Assembly (NCBI GenBank): GCA_900317365.1
Contig: ONGM01000051.1
Span: 1 to 52,736, forward strand
From: an uncultured Planctomycetota bacterium
GTDB lineage: Bacteria > Planctomycetota > Planctomycetia > Pirellulales > Thermoguttaceae
Direction of reading: 5' to 3'
DNA length: 52,736 nucleotides
Shown: piece by piece, positions 1 through 11,019 of the stretch
Layout: each line of letters begins with the position of its first letter
Numbering within the stretch: position 1 is the first letter of the stretch
Program-made: the position numbers and the translations under genes
Notes under the pieces: generated by a model
Seen by the model: the letters and a program-made list of their open reading frames with translations, nothing else
Databases searched by the model: none
Told to the model about the DNA's origin: nothing

Positions 1-148
1 GTGTGCTTTCCCAGCGTTTTCCTTGCGAGCTAGGCGCGTTCAGCGTTCTAGTATAATCGATTTGACGACGCCTGCAATAATTCCTAAGGAAGACCGAGCC
101 TCCGCCGCGAATGATTTTTCCGGTCTGAGTCGGAGTTCGCCTTTATCG

Positions 149-3100
149 TCAACGGGAATGAGGCGAGTCGTCGTCAGGTTTAGATAAACGCTTGTTGGAG
201 GAAAAGGTCTTGTTTTTCTTGACGTTGTTTGTCTTCTTTGGGTTGTTCGTATTGTTGGCAGGCTTTTGGGGGTTGGCTGGCTTGGGATTGTTGACAGGCT
301 TGGGATTGTTGACAGGCTTGGGATTGTTGACAGGCTTGGGATTGTTGGTTGGCGCTGGAACGCTGGAAAAAGGATAGAATCCGGGTTGCGTTCGCCTATT
401 GAAAAGACCATTGGCATGACTTGAATAGCCGTAGTTGTCGAAGTCGTCGTCATCGTTATCGTCGTCATCTTCGTCGTCGTCATCGAACCATTCGTCGTCG
501 TCGGGCCATTCGTCGTCGTCCTCGTCGTCATCATCCTCGTCGTCGTCATCGTTGAACCATTCGTCGTCATCGTCGTAGTCGTCGAGGTCTTCGTCGTCAT
601 CATCGTCGTCGTCCTCGTCGTCATCTTCGTCGAGATCATCGTCCTCGTCGTCATGTTCGTCGAAGTCGTCGTCCTCGTCGTCGTATTCGTCGAGATCGTC
701 GTCCTCGTCGTCCTCGTCGTCATCTTCGTCGAAGTCGTCGTCCTCGTCGTCGTATTCGTCGAGATTGTCGTCCTCGTCGTCGTATCCGTCAAAGGCGTCG
801 TTCAAGTCGTCGACAGCATCGTTCAAGGCGGAGTCGATGAACGACTCGTCGTCTTCAAATTTGAGATTGCTGGCGTCGGATTCTTCTTGGAGGGTTATCC
901 TATCAGGTTTGTCAGGAGAGGATAAACGGCTGTTAAAGGAGGACTGACTATCGTTTTTATCTGATTGTCCCGAATCCCCTAGGAACGCTTTCCAAGACGG
1001 ATTGTCAAGAAAAGAGGACCTTGACTGAATGGGGGACCAGACGTCGTCATTAGTCGTTTTCTTCGGGGACGTTTTCTTTGGTGACGTTTTCCGAGAGGGA
1101 CTCTTTTGTTGGGTCGACTTACGATTACTCTTGGAAGTTTTGGACGTATTGTTCCGGGTATTCGTTACGTCAGACGCTTTTGAAGAGGCGGTCGACGGTT
1201 CTGCAGGGGCGCCGATCGATTTCGCCGCCGAAGACTTCTTCTTAGCATTTTTAGGCTTCTCAGTTATTTTAGGCGCCTTTTTCGTCTCCTTTTTAGCGGA
1301 CTTTTGCACGACGTTTTCGCGCCCTTGCGTCTCTTCGCAGGAACGGAGAACAATTCTGAAGCCGACTTTTGACGATCGCGTCGTCGGCGCGTAGGCGTCG
1401 CGGAAAGACGAGCTGCACTTTCTGGCGGCGGCGCTCAGGTTGCCGCCGCGAACGACGCGCTTCTGACCCGTTTCGGGACCCGTCGGATTTTCCGTGAATT
1501 CCGTTGGGTACGCCCCGTACCAGTCTAAGCACCATTCGCCGACGTTGCCGTGCATATCGTAAACGCCCCATGCGTTCGGCGCATAGCTCTTTACCCGCGT
1601 CGATTGAGCGACGTACTGACCGTAATTGAGATTGCCCTTCGAGATTTTATTCCCAAAGTTATACCGAGTCGTCGTTCCCGCGCGGCACGCGTATTCCCAT
1701 TCCGCCTCCGTCGGAAGATCGAACTTGAAGCTTTCCGAAACGATTCCTAAGTCGTTCAATTTCTTAATAAAGTTGACGCAACTCGTCCACGAGACCGTTT
1801 CGACGGGAAGCATGAAACCTTTGTGATAACTCGGATTTCGATTTGAGACGGCGCTCCAAAGCTCCTGCGTTACCGGCGTTTCCAAAATCCAGAATCCGTT
1901 TGTCAACGAAACTTCATGTTGCGTTTCGTCTTGGAACTTCGGAGACTGTGATTTTGCGCCTCCCATCGTAAAAACGCCCGCCGGACAATAGCGGAAGACG
2001 GCGTACTCGCCTTGAATCTTTAACAAGAGAAAATCGCCCGCTGTTGGGGACGTCGGCGGTACGACGGCGACGGAGCTCGTCTGGTTTGCGTTGGGTTCGT
2101 CGCCTTGGCTTGCCCAGATGGAATTGGATAGCGGATTCGACGCCTCCGCCTCCCATTCGAAGACTTCAGGCAAGGCGGTCGAAACTTCTGAAACCTCCGC
2201 AGGCGCAGGCGAGGCTGGCTTGCCCTCTTCCTGCGAGACCGGCGCAACGTCGGCGACGCCTGTAACGAGTTCGCCTTCCGCGAGGGGGCGCAGGACGATT
2301 CGGAAGCCGAGCGAGGGGGAGGCGGAGGAGGGGGCGAGGCGGTTTCGATAGGCGGAACGGCAACCAATCGCCGCGCTTCCCCAATCGCCGCCGCGAACGA
2401 CGCGGAGCCAACCGCTCGACGGACCTAACGGATCTGTTTCATGAGACGATTGAAATTCGCCGTACCAGTCGGAACACCACTCGCCGATATTGCCGTGCAT
2501 GTCGTAAATACCCCACGCGTTCGGCTCGTATCTCCTGACCGGCGTCGATTCATTGATTCCGCTTTCCTCGAAATTGGCGTCTTTCCTTCTTATTTTGTCG
2601 CCTATGTTGTATCGCGTCGTCGTTCCGGCGCGGCAGGTGTATTCCCACTGCGCTTCCGTCGGTAGGGCAAATTTGAAACCTTCCGGCGCCAAACCGCTTT
2701 GGTTCAATTTCGAGACAAAGTCAACGCAGGCGTGCCAATTGACGCCTTCAACGGGGTACTTTTCGCCTTTATCGACGCTAGGCTTCTCCCCGATAATCGC
2801 CTCCCATAGCCCTTGCGTTACGGGCGTTTCCAGAATCCAAAACTCCTTCGTCAGCGTAACTTCATGCTGTGTTTCGTTGTTGTTTCGCCCGTCCTCCGAC
2901 TTCGGACTGCCCATGAGGAAGGTTCCAGCCGGGCAATAGCGGAAGACGCTCTTGACGCCGTTGAGGGTTAATTCCAGAGGATCGCCTGCCTGGCGGGCTT
3001 GCGGCGAGGCGTCTTCCGGCGGCGTTGAGGCTTCGGCCGATTCGGCTTTGACGTCGGTCGGATTTGGCGTAAGATCAGACGTTAAAACGTCAATCTCCGT

Positions 3101-6100
3101 TGGTTGGGAAATATCCGAGTCGATCGCGTAATCGATCTCGGAAACCGAATAGGCGTCCGGTAGCTTTTCTTCAACGCTCGAATCGGCAAGAGCAACTGTC
3201 AGAAAATCATCGTCCGACAAGGACTTCGGTAGCGTTTTTTCATCGCTTGAATCGGCAAGATCAATTGTTAAGAAATCAAGATCCGTCGCAGACTCAATCG
3301 TCGTTTCTTTGTCGCTTGATTCGACGGGAAACGTGTCGACCAAGAAATCAAAATTAAGCGGTTCGGACTTGGCAGGCTCAGGCGCTGGCGCTTGGATAGG
3401 CTCAGGCTTCGGGGTAGGAATTGCGCGTTGGGGTAGGTCGGCCGACCGCAAGGCGAGTCTGAAGCCGACGCCTTCATGTCGGGCGTTTGGAGACAGGCAT
3501 GCGCGGAACGCCGCGCGGCACGCGGAGGCGGGATCGCGCCAGCTTCCGCCGCGCAGAACGCGATCGAGGGCGTTTTCCGCGCCGATCGGGTCCGTCGCAG
3601 GGGTCGTCGCGTAGTCGCCGTACCAATCGGCGCAGAGTTCCCAGACGAGGCCGCGCATATCGTAGAGTCCCCAGGCGTTCGGTTGGTAACGTTTTACCGG
3701 AGTCGTTTGTCCGACGTTCCGATTGAAATTGGCGTCCTTGTCTGTCAGATTGTACCCGGAATCGTAAGGGGTCGTCGCGCCGGCGCGGCAGGCGTATTCC
3801 CATTCCGCCTCGGAGGGTAAGTCGAAGATCCAACCTTTCGGCGCCGCGCCTATTTTATTGAGCTTCGTTATGAACTCGGCGCAGTCTTCCCAACTGACCT
3901 TTTCGACCGGGAAGGCGTCCCCTCGGAAGACGCAGGGATAATAGCCGGCGCCGGCGCGCCAAAGAGCCTGCGTAACAGGCGTTTCCAGGAGCCAAAAATC
4001 ATGCGTTAGCGTTACGCTATGACGCGTTTCGTCGTCGTGCCTGCCTGATTCGGTCGCCGGGCTGCCCATTGTGAACGAGCCTGCCTGAATGTGGCGGAAG
4101 ACGCTTTTTACGCCGTAGAGCGTTAGCTCTAGGGACTCGCCTGGTTGGGAACCGTTCGGTCGGGACGCAGGCGCGTCCTTCGTCGCCTTCGCCTGCGAGG
4201 TTGGGGCGACGTCGACGACGGCAGGAGCGCGTTCGCCTTTCATAAGGGGGCGGAGGACGATTCTGAAGCCGAGCGAAGACGAGCTGGAAGAGGGAAGCAA
4301 AGCGTCTCTGAAAGCGGAACGAATCCCAATTGCGGAGCTAGCCCAACCACCGCCGCGAATGACTCGGATTCCCCCGCTCGACGGACCTAACGGATCCGTT
4401 TTGGGGATCGGTTGAAAATATTCATACCAGTCGGCGCACCACTCGCGGACGTTGCCGTGCATGTCGTAGACGCCCCACGCGTTCGGCGCGTAACTTCTGA
4501 CAGGCGTCGTTTCTTTGATTCCGCTTATAAGGAAATTGGCGTTGTTCTTTTCTATTGAGTCGCCAACGTTATACGGAGTCGTCGTTCCGGCGCGGCAGGC
4601 GTACTCCCACTGCGCCTCCGTCGGAAGGGCGAATATGAAACCTTTAGGCGCCGCCACACTTTGGTTCAATTTCGAGACAAAATCAGCACAGGCGTCCCAG
4701 GTTACGTCTTCTACGGGGTATTGGTCGCCTTTATAGACGCTACGCCTTTCTCCGGTAACAGCCTTCCACAATTCCTGCGTAACCGGCGTCTCCAGAATCC
4801 AATAGCCTTTCGTCAGCGTAACTTTGTGTTGCGTTTCGTCGGCGGATCGTATGAGTTCCCACTTCGGGCTACCCATAAGGAAGGTTCCCGCTGGGCAATA
4901 GCGAAAGACGCTCTTTACGCCATGATACGTCCAACTGAGCGACGCGCCTGCCTTGCGGGCGTCGGAAGTAACGGCGTTGGAATGGTTCCGACGTTCGACG
5001 GGTGCGGAGCCTTTTCCCGCGCCAGACGCCGAATTCGAAGTCGCGCCTTGGGGACGAGGCGGGGCGGGACGTTCAGCGCGCGATTTCAGAACGAGTCGGA
5101 ACCCGAGGCGACTCATTCGACTGCTCCGGTCGCACCAGCTTCGCGCGGCGGAACGGCAGGCTTCCGGTCCGTAACACCAGCTTCCGCCGCGAATTATGCG
5201 CGACGAACCGGTTAGGTTTCCGATGGGGTCGACGACAGGCGACTTCGGGTACGGCGCGTATCCGTCGGCGCACCATTCCCATACGTTGCCTAACATGTCG
5301 TAGAGACCCCATTTGTTCGGTTTAAAGCTGAAAACCGGAGACGTTGCTTTATAGCCGCTTCGGAAGGGGAAGAAGTATTTCCATGGTTTTCCGTTCGGCG
5401 CGCCGGTTTCGTCGGCGGCGTTGAGATAGCCTTGCCCGTCTTGCGGATCGTTCGTTCCCCAAAAGAATTCCGTCGTCGACCCTGCGCGGCACGCGTATTC
5501 CCATTCCGCCTCGGTCGGGAGCGCGTATTGAAAGCCCGCCGGGAGAACGTCTTGATGTTCGGCGTTTAACCACTCGATATATTCTATTGCGTCGCACCAA
5601 CTTACGCACACGACCGGATGATCGTCCGTCTGAGAAAAGCCCGGATTGCGCCAGCTCAACCCGACGACGTCGCTCCATTGTCCGTCTCGCCCAAAGCCTC
5701 GAGCGTTTCCCGTAATTTCGGCGGTCGTTCGATAGCCGGTCGCTTCAACGAATTTCGCAAAATCGCCGCGTCGAACGGGATAACGACAGACGTAGTAGTC
5801 GCGCGTAAGCGTAACCGCGTGCCTAGGCGCGGTTGCGTGCATCGCCTTATTGCCTCCCCAACGGCGAAAGATTTCGTCAGACGAGAGCGCGTTCCCCATC
5901 TGGAACGTTCCCGCCGGAATAAGAACGAACCTGTCCAAGATCGTTTTGGCGTCCCAAACGTCGACGACGGCGCTCGGCGGATTGGCGACTCTTTGCGCGC
6001 GAATTTCCGTAAGACGCTTTCCAAGCGCGGCGTATTCTCGCCGCAATTCGGAGAGCTCGAGACCCTCGCCGACGTTCGCTTGGACGAGGCGTTGGGCGAG

Positions 6101-6907
6101 ATCGTCGGTTCTCTTGCGAATCAGAGGGAATACGGAGCCGTCAGAAAATTCCTCAAACGCGCTTGGCGCTAGAACAAAGGAGCTCCCGCAAGCGGACGGA
6201 CGTTGGCGCCCCCCGAGGCGACGCGTTACGCCGGTTGCGAGGTTGTCGTCGAGTCGTAATTCCCTCCCGGACTCAATCGTCGCGCGCATTTCGGCGAGCA
6301 ATGCGTCGACAAACGCGCCGTCGTCCTTGGAATGTTCGCCGCGACCGCACGATCCGAGGGACCAGCGCAAGCCCTCGCCGCTATAAAAAGGACTCGCTTG
6401 CGCCGTCGTCGAGGATAGAAAGGGTGAGGTCGCGCCAAAATCGCGCGTTCCTAAAACGGCGGCGCTTCGACAAATGTCAAAGCAGAAAAACGCGTTTCCA
6501 CGAACTCTTTCCGAGAAATCCTTTAAGAAAGCCGTCGACAGAGATCCCGCCGCTATGTGAGCTTTTAACCGCCATTCTAGCTCCGTCTTTTCATTGACGT
6601 TGGAATCTTTCGCGTCTCGGCAGAGTAACGACCAGTCGTTTTGGCTCGTTGCGTGTCCGGCAAAATAAAAGACGAATACGGAGTCGTTGTCGAGACGTTT
6701 TAGCGCGTCGTTGAGACATTCGTCGACCTCCGCCGCGCTCGGATTGAGCATGAGTTTCGCGCTCGCGACCGGAAAGCGAGAATCAGGCGGGAGTTCCTGC
6801 GTAAAAAATTTCCAAAATTTCCAGGCGTCTGCAGGCGCTTCTCGAAGTCTAGCGTAACGCGGATCTTCGTAGTTGTCGACTCCGATCGCAAGTAGTTCGC
6901 GCGCCAT
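149..6907 (-). CDS. Caspase-like (peptidase C14) protein with five FGE-sulfatase domains and acidic tail
   Basis: This is a 2252-residue protein. Residues 1 to about 240 look like a caspase/metacaspase domain, with a likely catalytic His85 in YFAGHATS and Cys146 in FDICRSA. A short helical stretch follows (about 285-305). Five FGE-sulfatase (SUMF1/PvdO-like) domains then lie at about 326-608, 663-888, 931-1154, 1314-1540 and 1628-1855. Each shows PAG(T/S/V)FxMG, PVTxxLW, LPTEAEWEYACRAG, NxWGxYDMxGNVxEWC and GFRxxLR. Domains 2-5 lack the cysteine pair of true formylglycine-generating enzymes, so I infer binding rather than catalysis. The C-terminus is Lys/Ser/Thr-rich, then about 150 residues of Asp/Glu repeats, then NNPKPV repeats. 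No signal peptide is visible. A promoter-like pair lies at 7005-7032. The role is unknown; a cytoplasmic protease or conflict/signalling function is a guess from related architectures. Confidence 0.85.
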   Translation of the reverse strand: MARELLAIGVDNYEDPRYARLREAPADAWKFWKFFTQELPPDSRFPVASAKLMLNPSAAEVDECLNDALKRLDNDSVFVFYFAGHATSQNDWSLLCRDAKDSNVNEKTELEWRLKAHIAAGSLSTAFLKDFSERVRGNAFFCFDICRSAAVLGTRDFGATSPFLSSTTAQASPFYSGEGLRWSLGSCGRGEHSKDDGAFVDALLAEMRATIESGRELRLDDNLATGVTRRLGGRQRPSACGSSFVLAPSAFEEFSDGSVFPLIRKRTDDLAQRLVQANVGEGLELSELRREYAALGKRLTEIRAQRVANPPSAVVDVWDAKTILDRFVLIPAGTFQMGNALSSDEIFRRWGGNKAMHATAPRHAVTLTRDYYVCRYPVRRGDFAKFVEATGYRTTAEITGNARGFGRDGQWSDVVGLSWRNPGFSQTDDHPVVCVSWCDAIEYIEWLNAEHQDVLPAGFQYALPTEAEWEYACRAGSTTEFFWGTNDPQDGQGYLNAADETGAPNGKPWKYFFPFRSGYKATSPVFSFKPNKWGLYDMLGNVWEWCADGYAPYPKSPVVDPIGNLTGSSRIIRGGSWCYGPEACRSAARSWCDRSSRMSRLGFRLVLKSRAERPAPPRPQGATSNSASGAGKGSAPVERRNHSNAVTSDARKAGASLSWTYHGVKSVFRYCPAGTFLMGSPKWELIRSADETQHKVTLTKGYWILETPVTQELWKAVTGERRSVYKGDQYPVEDVTWDACADFVSKLNQSVAAPKGFIFALPTEAQWEYACRAGTTTPYNVGDSIEKNNANFLISGIKETTPVRSYAPNAWGVYDMHGNVREWCADWYEYFQPIPKTDPLGPSSGGIRVIRGGGWASSAIGIRSAFRDALLPSSSSSSLGFRIVLRPLMKGERAPAVVDVAPTSQAKATKDAPASRPNGSQPGESLELTLYGVKSVFRHIQAGSFTMGSPATESGRHDDETRHSVTLTHDFWLLETPVTQALWRAGAGYYPCVFRGDAFPVEKVSWEDCAEFITKLNKIGAAPKGWIFDLPSEAEWEYACRAGATTPYDSGYNLTDKDANFNRNVGQTTPVKRYQPNAWGLYDMRGLVWELCADWYGDYATTPATDPIGAENALDRVLRGGSWRDPASACRAAFRACLSPNARHEGVGFRLALRSADLPQRAIPTPKPEPIQAPAPEPAKSEPLNFDFLVDTFPVESSDKETTIESATDLDFLTIDLADSSDEKTLPKSLSDDDFLTVALADSSVEEKLPDAYSVSEIDYAIDSDISQPTEIDVLTSDLTPNPTDVKAESAEASTPPEDASPQARQAGDPLELTLNGVKSVFRYCPAGTFLMGSPKSEDGRNNNETQHEVTLTKEFWILETPVTQGLWEAIIGEKPSVDKGEKYPVEGVNWHACVDFVSKLNQSGLAPEGFKFALPTEAQWEYTCRAGTTTRYNIGDKIRRKDANFEESGINESTPVRRYEPNAWGIYDMHGNIGEWCSDWYGEFQSSHETDPLGPSSGWLRVVRGGDWGSAAIGCRSAYRNRLAPSSASPSLGFRIVLRPLAEGELVTGVADVAPVSQEEGKPASPAPAEVSEVSTALPEVFEWEAEASNPLSNSIWASQGDEPNANQTSSVAVVPPTSPTAGDFLLLKIQGEYAVFRYCPAGVFTMGGAKSQSPKFQDETQHEVSLTNGFWILETPVTQELWSAVSNRNPSYHKGFMLPVETVSWTSCVNFIKKLNDLGIVSESFKFDLPTEAEWEYACRAGTTTRYNFGNKISKGNLNYGQYVAQSTRVKSYAPNAWGVYDMHGNVGEWCLDWYGAYPTEFTENPTGPETGQKRVVRGGNLSAAARKCSSSFRDAYAPTTRSSKVGFRIVLRSCEETQGRENVVQKSAKKETKKAPKITEKPKNAKKKSSAAKSIGAPAEPSTASSKASDVTNTRNNTSKTSKSNRKSTQQKSPSRKTSPKKTSPKKTTNDDVWSPIQSRSSFLDNPSWKAFLGDSGQSDKNDSQSSFNSRLSSPDKPDRITLQEESDASNLKFEDDESFIDSALNDAVDDLNDAFDGYDDEDDNLDEYDDEDDDFDEDDDEDDEDDDLDEYDDEDDDFDEHDDEDDDLDEDDDEDDDDDDDEDLDDYDDDDEWFNDDDDEDDDDEDDDEWPDDDEWFDDDDEDDDDNDDDDFDNYGYSSHANGLFNRRTQPGFYPFSSVPAPTNNPKPVNNPKPVNNPKPVNNPKPANPQKPANNTNNPKKTNNVKKNKTFSSNKRLSKPDDDSPHSR
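279..350. repeat. 18-bp tandem repeat encoding NNPKPV
   Basis: Four near-identical 18-bp units (plus strand, ggcttgggattgttgaca) lie in tandem. On the minus strand they encode the Pro/Asn/Lys-rich hexapeptide near the C-terminus of the caspase/FGE protein. The period is a multiple of three, so gain or loss of units keeps the frame. Confidence 0.85.
425..810. repeat. Asp/Glu-coding low-complexity repeat tract
   Basis: The plus strand is dominated by tcg/tcc/tca triplets. On the minus strand this encodes long runs of Asp and Glu punctuated by Phe, Leu and Tyr, with a loose unit DDEDDDLDEYDDEDDDFDE. The tract is prone to slippage and keeps all three minus-strand frames largely open, so frames here should be treated with caution. 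Confidence 0.8.
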
Positions 6908-7004
6908 TCGCTCGACCTGATTTCCTTAACGAATGATTTGTCGTTTGTCCATTGAAAGCGCGTTCAAACGACGATTCGTCCGCGCTACCTTCACCGATTT
7001 GTCT

Positions 7005-7032
7005 ATTTTACTCCGATAATTAAGACGCGCAA
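7005..7032 (-). promoter_or_regulatory. Putative sigma-70 promoter of the caspase/FGE gene
   Basis: Read on the minus strand, TTGCGC (7027-7032) is separated by 16 bp from TAAAAT (7005-7010). It lies about 100 bp upstream of the start at 6907. The neighbouring FGE gene has the same -35 hexamer and spacing. Confidence 0.45.
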
Positions 7033-7181
7033 TATTCTTTTTTACTCTTTGGGGGTTTTGGCGACTTTCGGTCAGATCGCAACTTGAATAAGGAACTTTG
7101 TTACGTATTGGTAAAATAAATTTTAAATTGCGATCTTTTTATGAGACGCGTCGCGCTAGTCGCGCGCGACGTTGGGGCGCG

Positions 7182-8573
<1,392 letters not shown>

Positions 8574-8674
8574 TGTTATTCTTCTTGACTTTGAATTTTC
8601 TGTCGCAGCGTGTTTCTCAATTCTGAAGGCGCCCGGCGCGCCGACCTGTCCCTTTGCAGGGAATTCTAGAGTAT

Positions 8675-8702
8675 ATTGTACATCGATAAGCGAATCGCGC
8701 AA
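8675..8702 (-). promoter_or_regulatory. Putative sigma-70 promoter of the FGE-domain gene
   Basis: On the minus strand, TTGCGC (8697-8702) is followed after 16 bp by TACAAT (8675-8680). The predicted start of transcription lies about 95 nt before the ATG at 8573. This supports the shorter start. Confidence 0.5.
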
Positions 8703-8771
8703 CGTTCATTTTGAGGTCGGCGACGCAGGCGTTCTGTCGGAGGGAATAGGAAAGTTTTGCGACGAGGCGCG

Positions 8772-8799
8772 TCGAAAAATTTTTGCAATCTGGTATACT
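8772..8799 (+). promoter_or_regulatory. Putative promoter of the AlbA_2 remnant
   Basis: TCGAAA (8772-8777) is followed after 16 bp by TATACT (8794-8799). An AGGAG ribosome-binding site (8815-8819) then precedes the ATG at 8829 by 9 nt. The expression signals look intact although the gene is broken. Confidence 0.4.
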
Positions 8800-8828
8800 G
8801 TGAGAAAGAATCATAGGAGACAAGATCG

Positions 8829-9273
8829 ATGACGCTAACGCTTCCGCAAGAGTTACTGGAATTGATTCGAGGCGGCGAGAATGTATTCCGACAGCGAGCC
8901 GTTATTCGTCGAAGGGGACGTCTTTCGCACGACGATTCCGCTGTCAGAGGCGGCGACGGCGACTGTCGGACCCTGCGTCGCTTGCTCTGGTGGTCAAAAT
9001 AAAAGCGCGGATGAAAATGATAGCGATAGTGTAAATGACAGTGTAAATGATAGTGTAAATGATAGTGTAAATGATAGTGTAAAATTGTCCGCAACGGACG
9101 CCAAAGTGTTGGCAGAAATCAAAAGAAGTCCGCACGCGACGCGTTCCGCGCTAGCTTCTTCCATTGGCGTTGCGATTTCAACGATCGATCGTTCCGTTAA
9201 GAGATTGAAAGACGCTGGGCTTATTGAGCGCATTGGTTCAGATAAAGCGGGCTGTTGGAAAGTCCTTCACTAA
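8829..9273 (+). pseudogene. Collapsed AlbA_2/Schlafen-type ATP-binding regulator (5' and 3' ends only)
   Basis: The ATG at 8829 has a good AGGAG site and opens with MTLTLPQELLELIRGGEN. I recognise this as the usual N-terminus of AlbA_2 (AAA_4/Slfn) putative DNA-binding proteins. The frame then leaves homology and stops after about 58 codons. From about 8878, in a different frame, the sequence reads RMYSDSEPLFVEGDVFRTTIPL, which resembles the C-terminal end of the same family's ATPase region. It continues through an SVND repeat linker into a winged-helix DNA-binding segment (ATRSALASSIGVAISTIDRS) ending at 9273. The roughly 300-400 central residues are missing. The most economical reading is an internal, frame-changing deletion. 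Translation of the 130-residue distal part from the ATG at 8881 cannot be excluded. An intact relative lies directly downstream. Confidence 0.65.
9019..9083. repeat. 12-bp tandem repeat (SVND linker)
   Basis: Four units of gtaaatgatagt (the first with one substitution), plus diverged flanking copies, encode Ser-Val-Asn-Asp repeats. They lie between the ATPase-type C-terminus and the winged helix of the remnant gene. Confidence 0.9.
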
Positions 9274-9417
9274 AGGGCAAGCCGCACAACTTTCGAGAAC
9301 GCGGTTCGCTTGGCGAAAGCGCGGGCTACCGTTTTAGGGCGATTTTCGCTTGAAATGAAGGTCTGTTGCGGTTGAAAGAAAAAGCGTTCGCGCTCCGGCG
9401 AGAATTGGAAGGGTTAA

Positions 9418-10998
9418 ATGACGAAGGATGTTACGATGACGGAAAGTCAATACGTCGAATACAAAGAGGTCTGGCGCGACGAATATCTGAAATGGATATG
9501 CGGCTTTGCCAACGCGCAGGGCGGCGTTCTCTACGTTGGAGTGGATGATTCGGGAAAAGTCGTAGGCGTCAAAAATATCAAAAAACTGATGGAGGATATT
9601 CCGAATAAGATTCAGGCGGGGCTCGGTCTCGTCGCGGACGTGAATAAGAAGAGCGAAGACGGCAAAGACTATATTGAAATCAAGGTTCGTCCGAGTTCGT
9701 ATCCCGTGAGTTACCATGGCGAGTTTCATTATCGAAGCGGGGCCACAATACAACAGCTCACGGGGATCGCGCTTTCGGAGTTCATTACGAGAAAAACCGG
9801 CTTCCGTTGGGAGGACGTTACCGTCGACGATATTTCAGTCGACGATCTCGACGAGGAAAGTTTCAAAATCTTTCGTCGAGAAGCGCTTCGTTCGAAACGT
9901 ATGAGTCGCGAAGAGCTTGATATTTCCAACGAGGAACTATTGAGCAAATTGCATCTCGTTTCAAACGGTAAACTGAAACGTTCCGCTGTTCTCCTTTTCT
10001 ATCACGATCCGAGCGTCGTGCAGAACGGAAGTTACGTAAAAGTAGGCAAATTTGGAAAGGGGCCCGACCTGCTGTATCAAGACGCCCTCGAAGAGTCGTT
10101 AATTAAAAACGCGGATCGAGTCGTTGACTTGATCTTTACGAAATACTTGAAGGCGAAGATTACTTACGAACACGACAAACGCGTGGAAACCTTTCCGTTC
10201 TCGCGCGACGCGATTCGCGAGGCGATTTATAACGCCATTGCGCACACGTCGTATATGTTCGGAGTCCCCATTCAGATTCGTATCGACGACGAGAAGATGA
10301 TCATTAGCAATAGTTGTATTCTTCACGAAGGGTGGACGGTTCAAACCTTGATGGAACCGCACGTTTCGGAACCTTACAATCCCGATATTGCCAACGTCTT
10401 TTATCGCGCCGGATATATCGAACATTGGGGTCGCGGCATTGAAATGATATGCGACGCCTGCAAAGAACTCGGGACGGAACCGCCGGTTTACCAGTTAATC
10501 GGGCACGGACTTCGCGTTCATTTTAAGGCGTTGCGAAGCGCTTTGATAGAGGAGTCTGGCGAACTAGATAACCAAGGTTCCAAAGCACAAGGTTCCAAAG
10601 CACAAGGTTCCAAAGCACAAGGTTCCAAAGCACAAGGTTCCAAAACACAAGGTTCCAAAACACAAGGTTCCAAAACACAAGGTTCCAAAACACAAGGTTC
10701 CAAAACACAAGGTTCCAAAACACAAGGCGCCAAAACACAAGGCGCCAAAACACAAGGCGCCAACGCTCGCCGCGAAGTTGACGAGCCTTGGAACAATACT
10801 CTGACGCTCAGGATTATACAAATCTTGCGTGAGGAACCTGAGATTTCCATGGAAGAATTGGGCGAGAGACTCGGAACAACCAGGCGTATCGTTGAATATA
10901 AGATTCAAAAATTAAAAGGATTAGGTCAAATCGAACGCGTTGGAGGGAAACGTTATGGACATTGGGAAGTTCGGGAAATAGCGTCGAAAGACGAGTAA
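9418..10998 (+). CDS. AlbA_2 (Schlafen-like) ATP-binding transcriptional regulator
   Basis: This is a 526-residue protein. The ATG at 9418 is preceded by GGAAGG. Residues about 5-120 form an AlbA_2 domain ([34 protein letters not shown]...). Residues about 120-370 match the C-terminal ATP-binding region of this family ([40 protein letters not shown]). A repetitive QGSK(A/T) linker covers about 386-450. The C-terminus is a winged helix ([25 protein letters not shown]). The family is usually annotated as putative DNA-binding transcriptional regulators, often in accessory DNA, and its biochemical role is poorly defined. No partner genes are apparent. The gene is a probable paralogue of the broken copy just upstream. 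Confidence 0.88.
   Translation: MTKDVTMTESQYVEYKEVWRDEYLKWICGFANAQGGVLYVGVDDSGKVVGVKNIKKLMEDIPNKIQAGLGLVADVNKKSEDGKDYIEIKVRPSSYPVSYHGEFHYRSGATIQQLTGIALSEFITRKTGFRWEDVTVDDISVDDLDEESFKIFRREALRSKRMSREELDISNEELLSKLHLVSNGKLKRSAVLLFYHDPSVVQNGSYVKVGKFGKGPDLLYQDALEESLIKNADRVVDLIFTKYLKAKITYEHDKRVETFPFSRDAIREAIYNAIAHTSYMFGVPIQIRIDDEKMIISNSCILHEGWTVQTLMEPHVSEPYNPDIANVFYRAGYIEHWGRGIEMICDACKELGTEPPVYQLIGHGLRVHFKALRSALIEESGELDNQGSKAQGSKAQGSKAQGSKAQGSKTQGSKTQGSKTQGSKTQGSKTQGSKTQGAKTQGAKTQGANARREVDEPWNNTLTLRIIQILREEPEISMEELGERLGTTRRIVEYKIQKLKGLGQIERVGGKRYGHWEVREIASKDE
10573..10767. repeat. 15-bp tandem repeat, 13 copies
   Basis: Thirteen contiguous 15-bp units with consensus caaggttccaaaaca encode QGSKA (4), QGSKT (6), QGAKT (2) and QGANA (1). 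The order of variants suggests successive local duplications. The unit preserves the reading frame. Confidence 0.95.
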
Positions 10999-11019
10999 CG
11001 AACGGCGCCGCGTTCAATT

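Noticed and set aside
10573..10767. CRISPR array in the 15-bp direct repeats
   Set aside because: Units are contiguous with no spacers, far too short, and encode an in-frame peptide repeat. The same reasoning excludes the 12-bp, 18-bp and 57-bp arrays.
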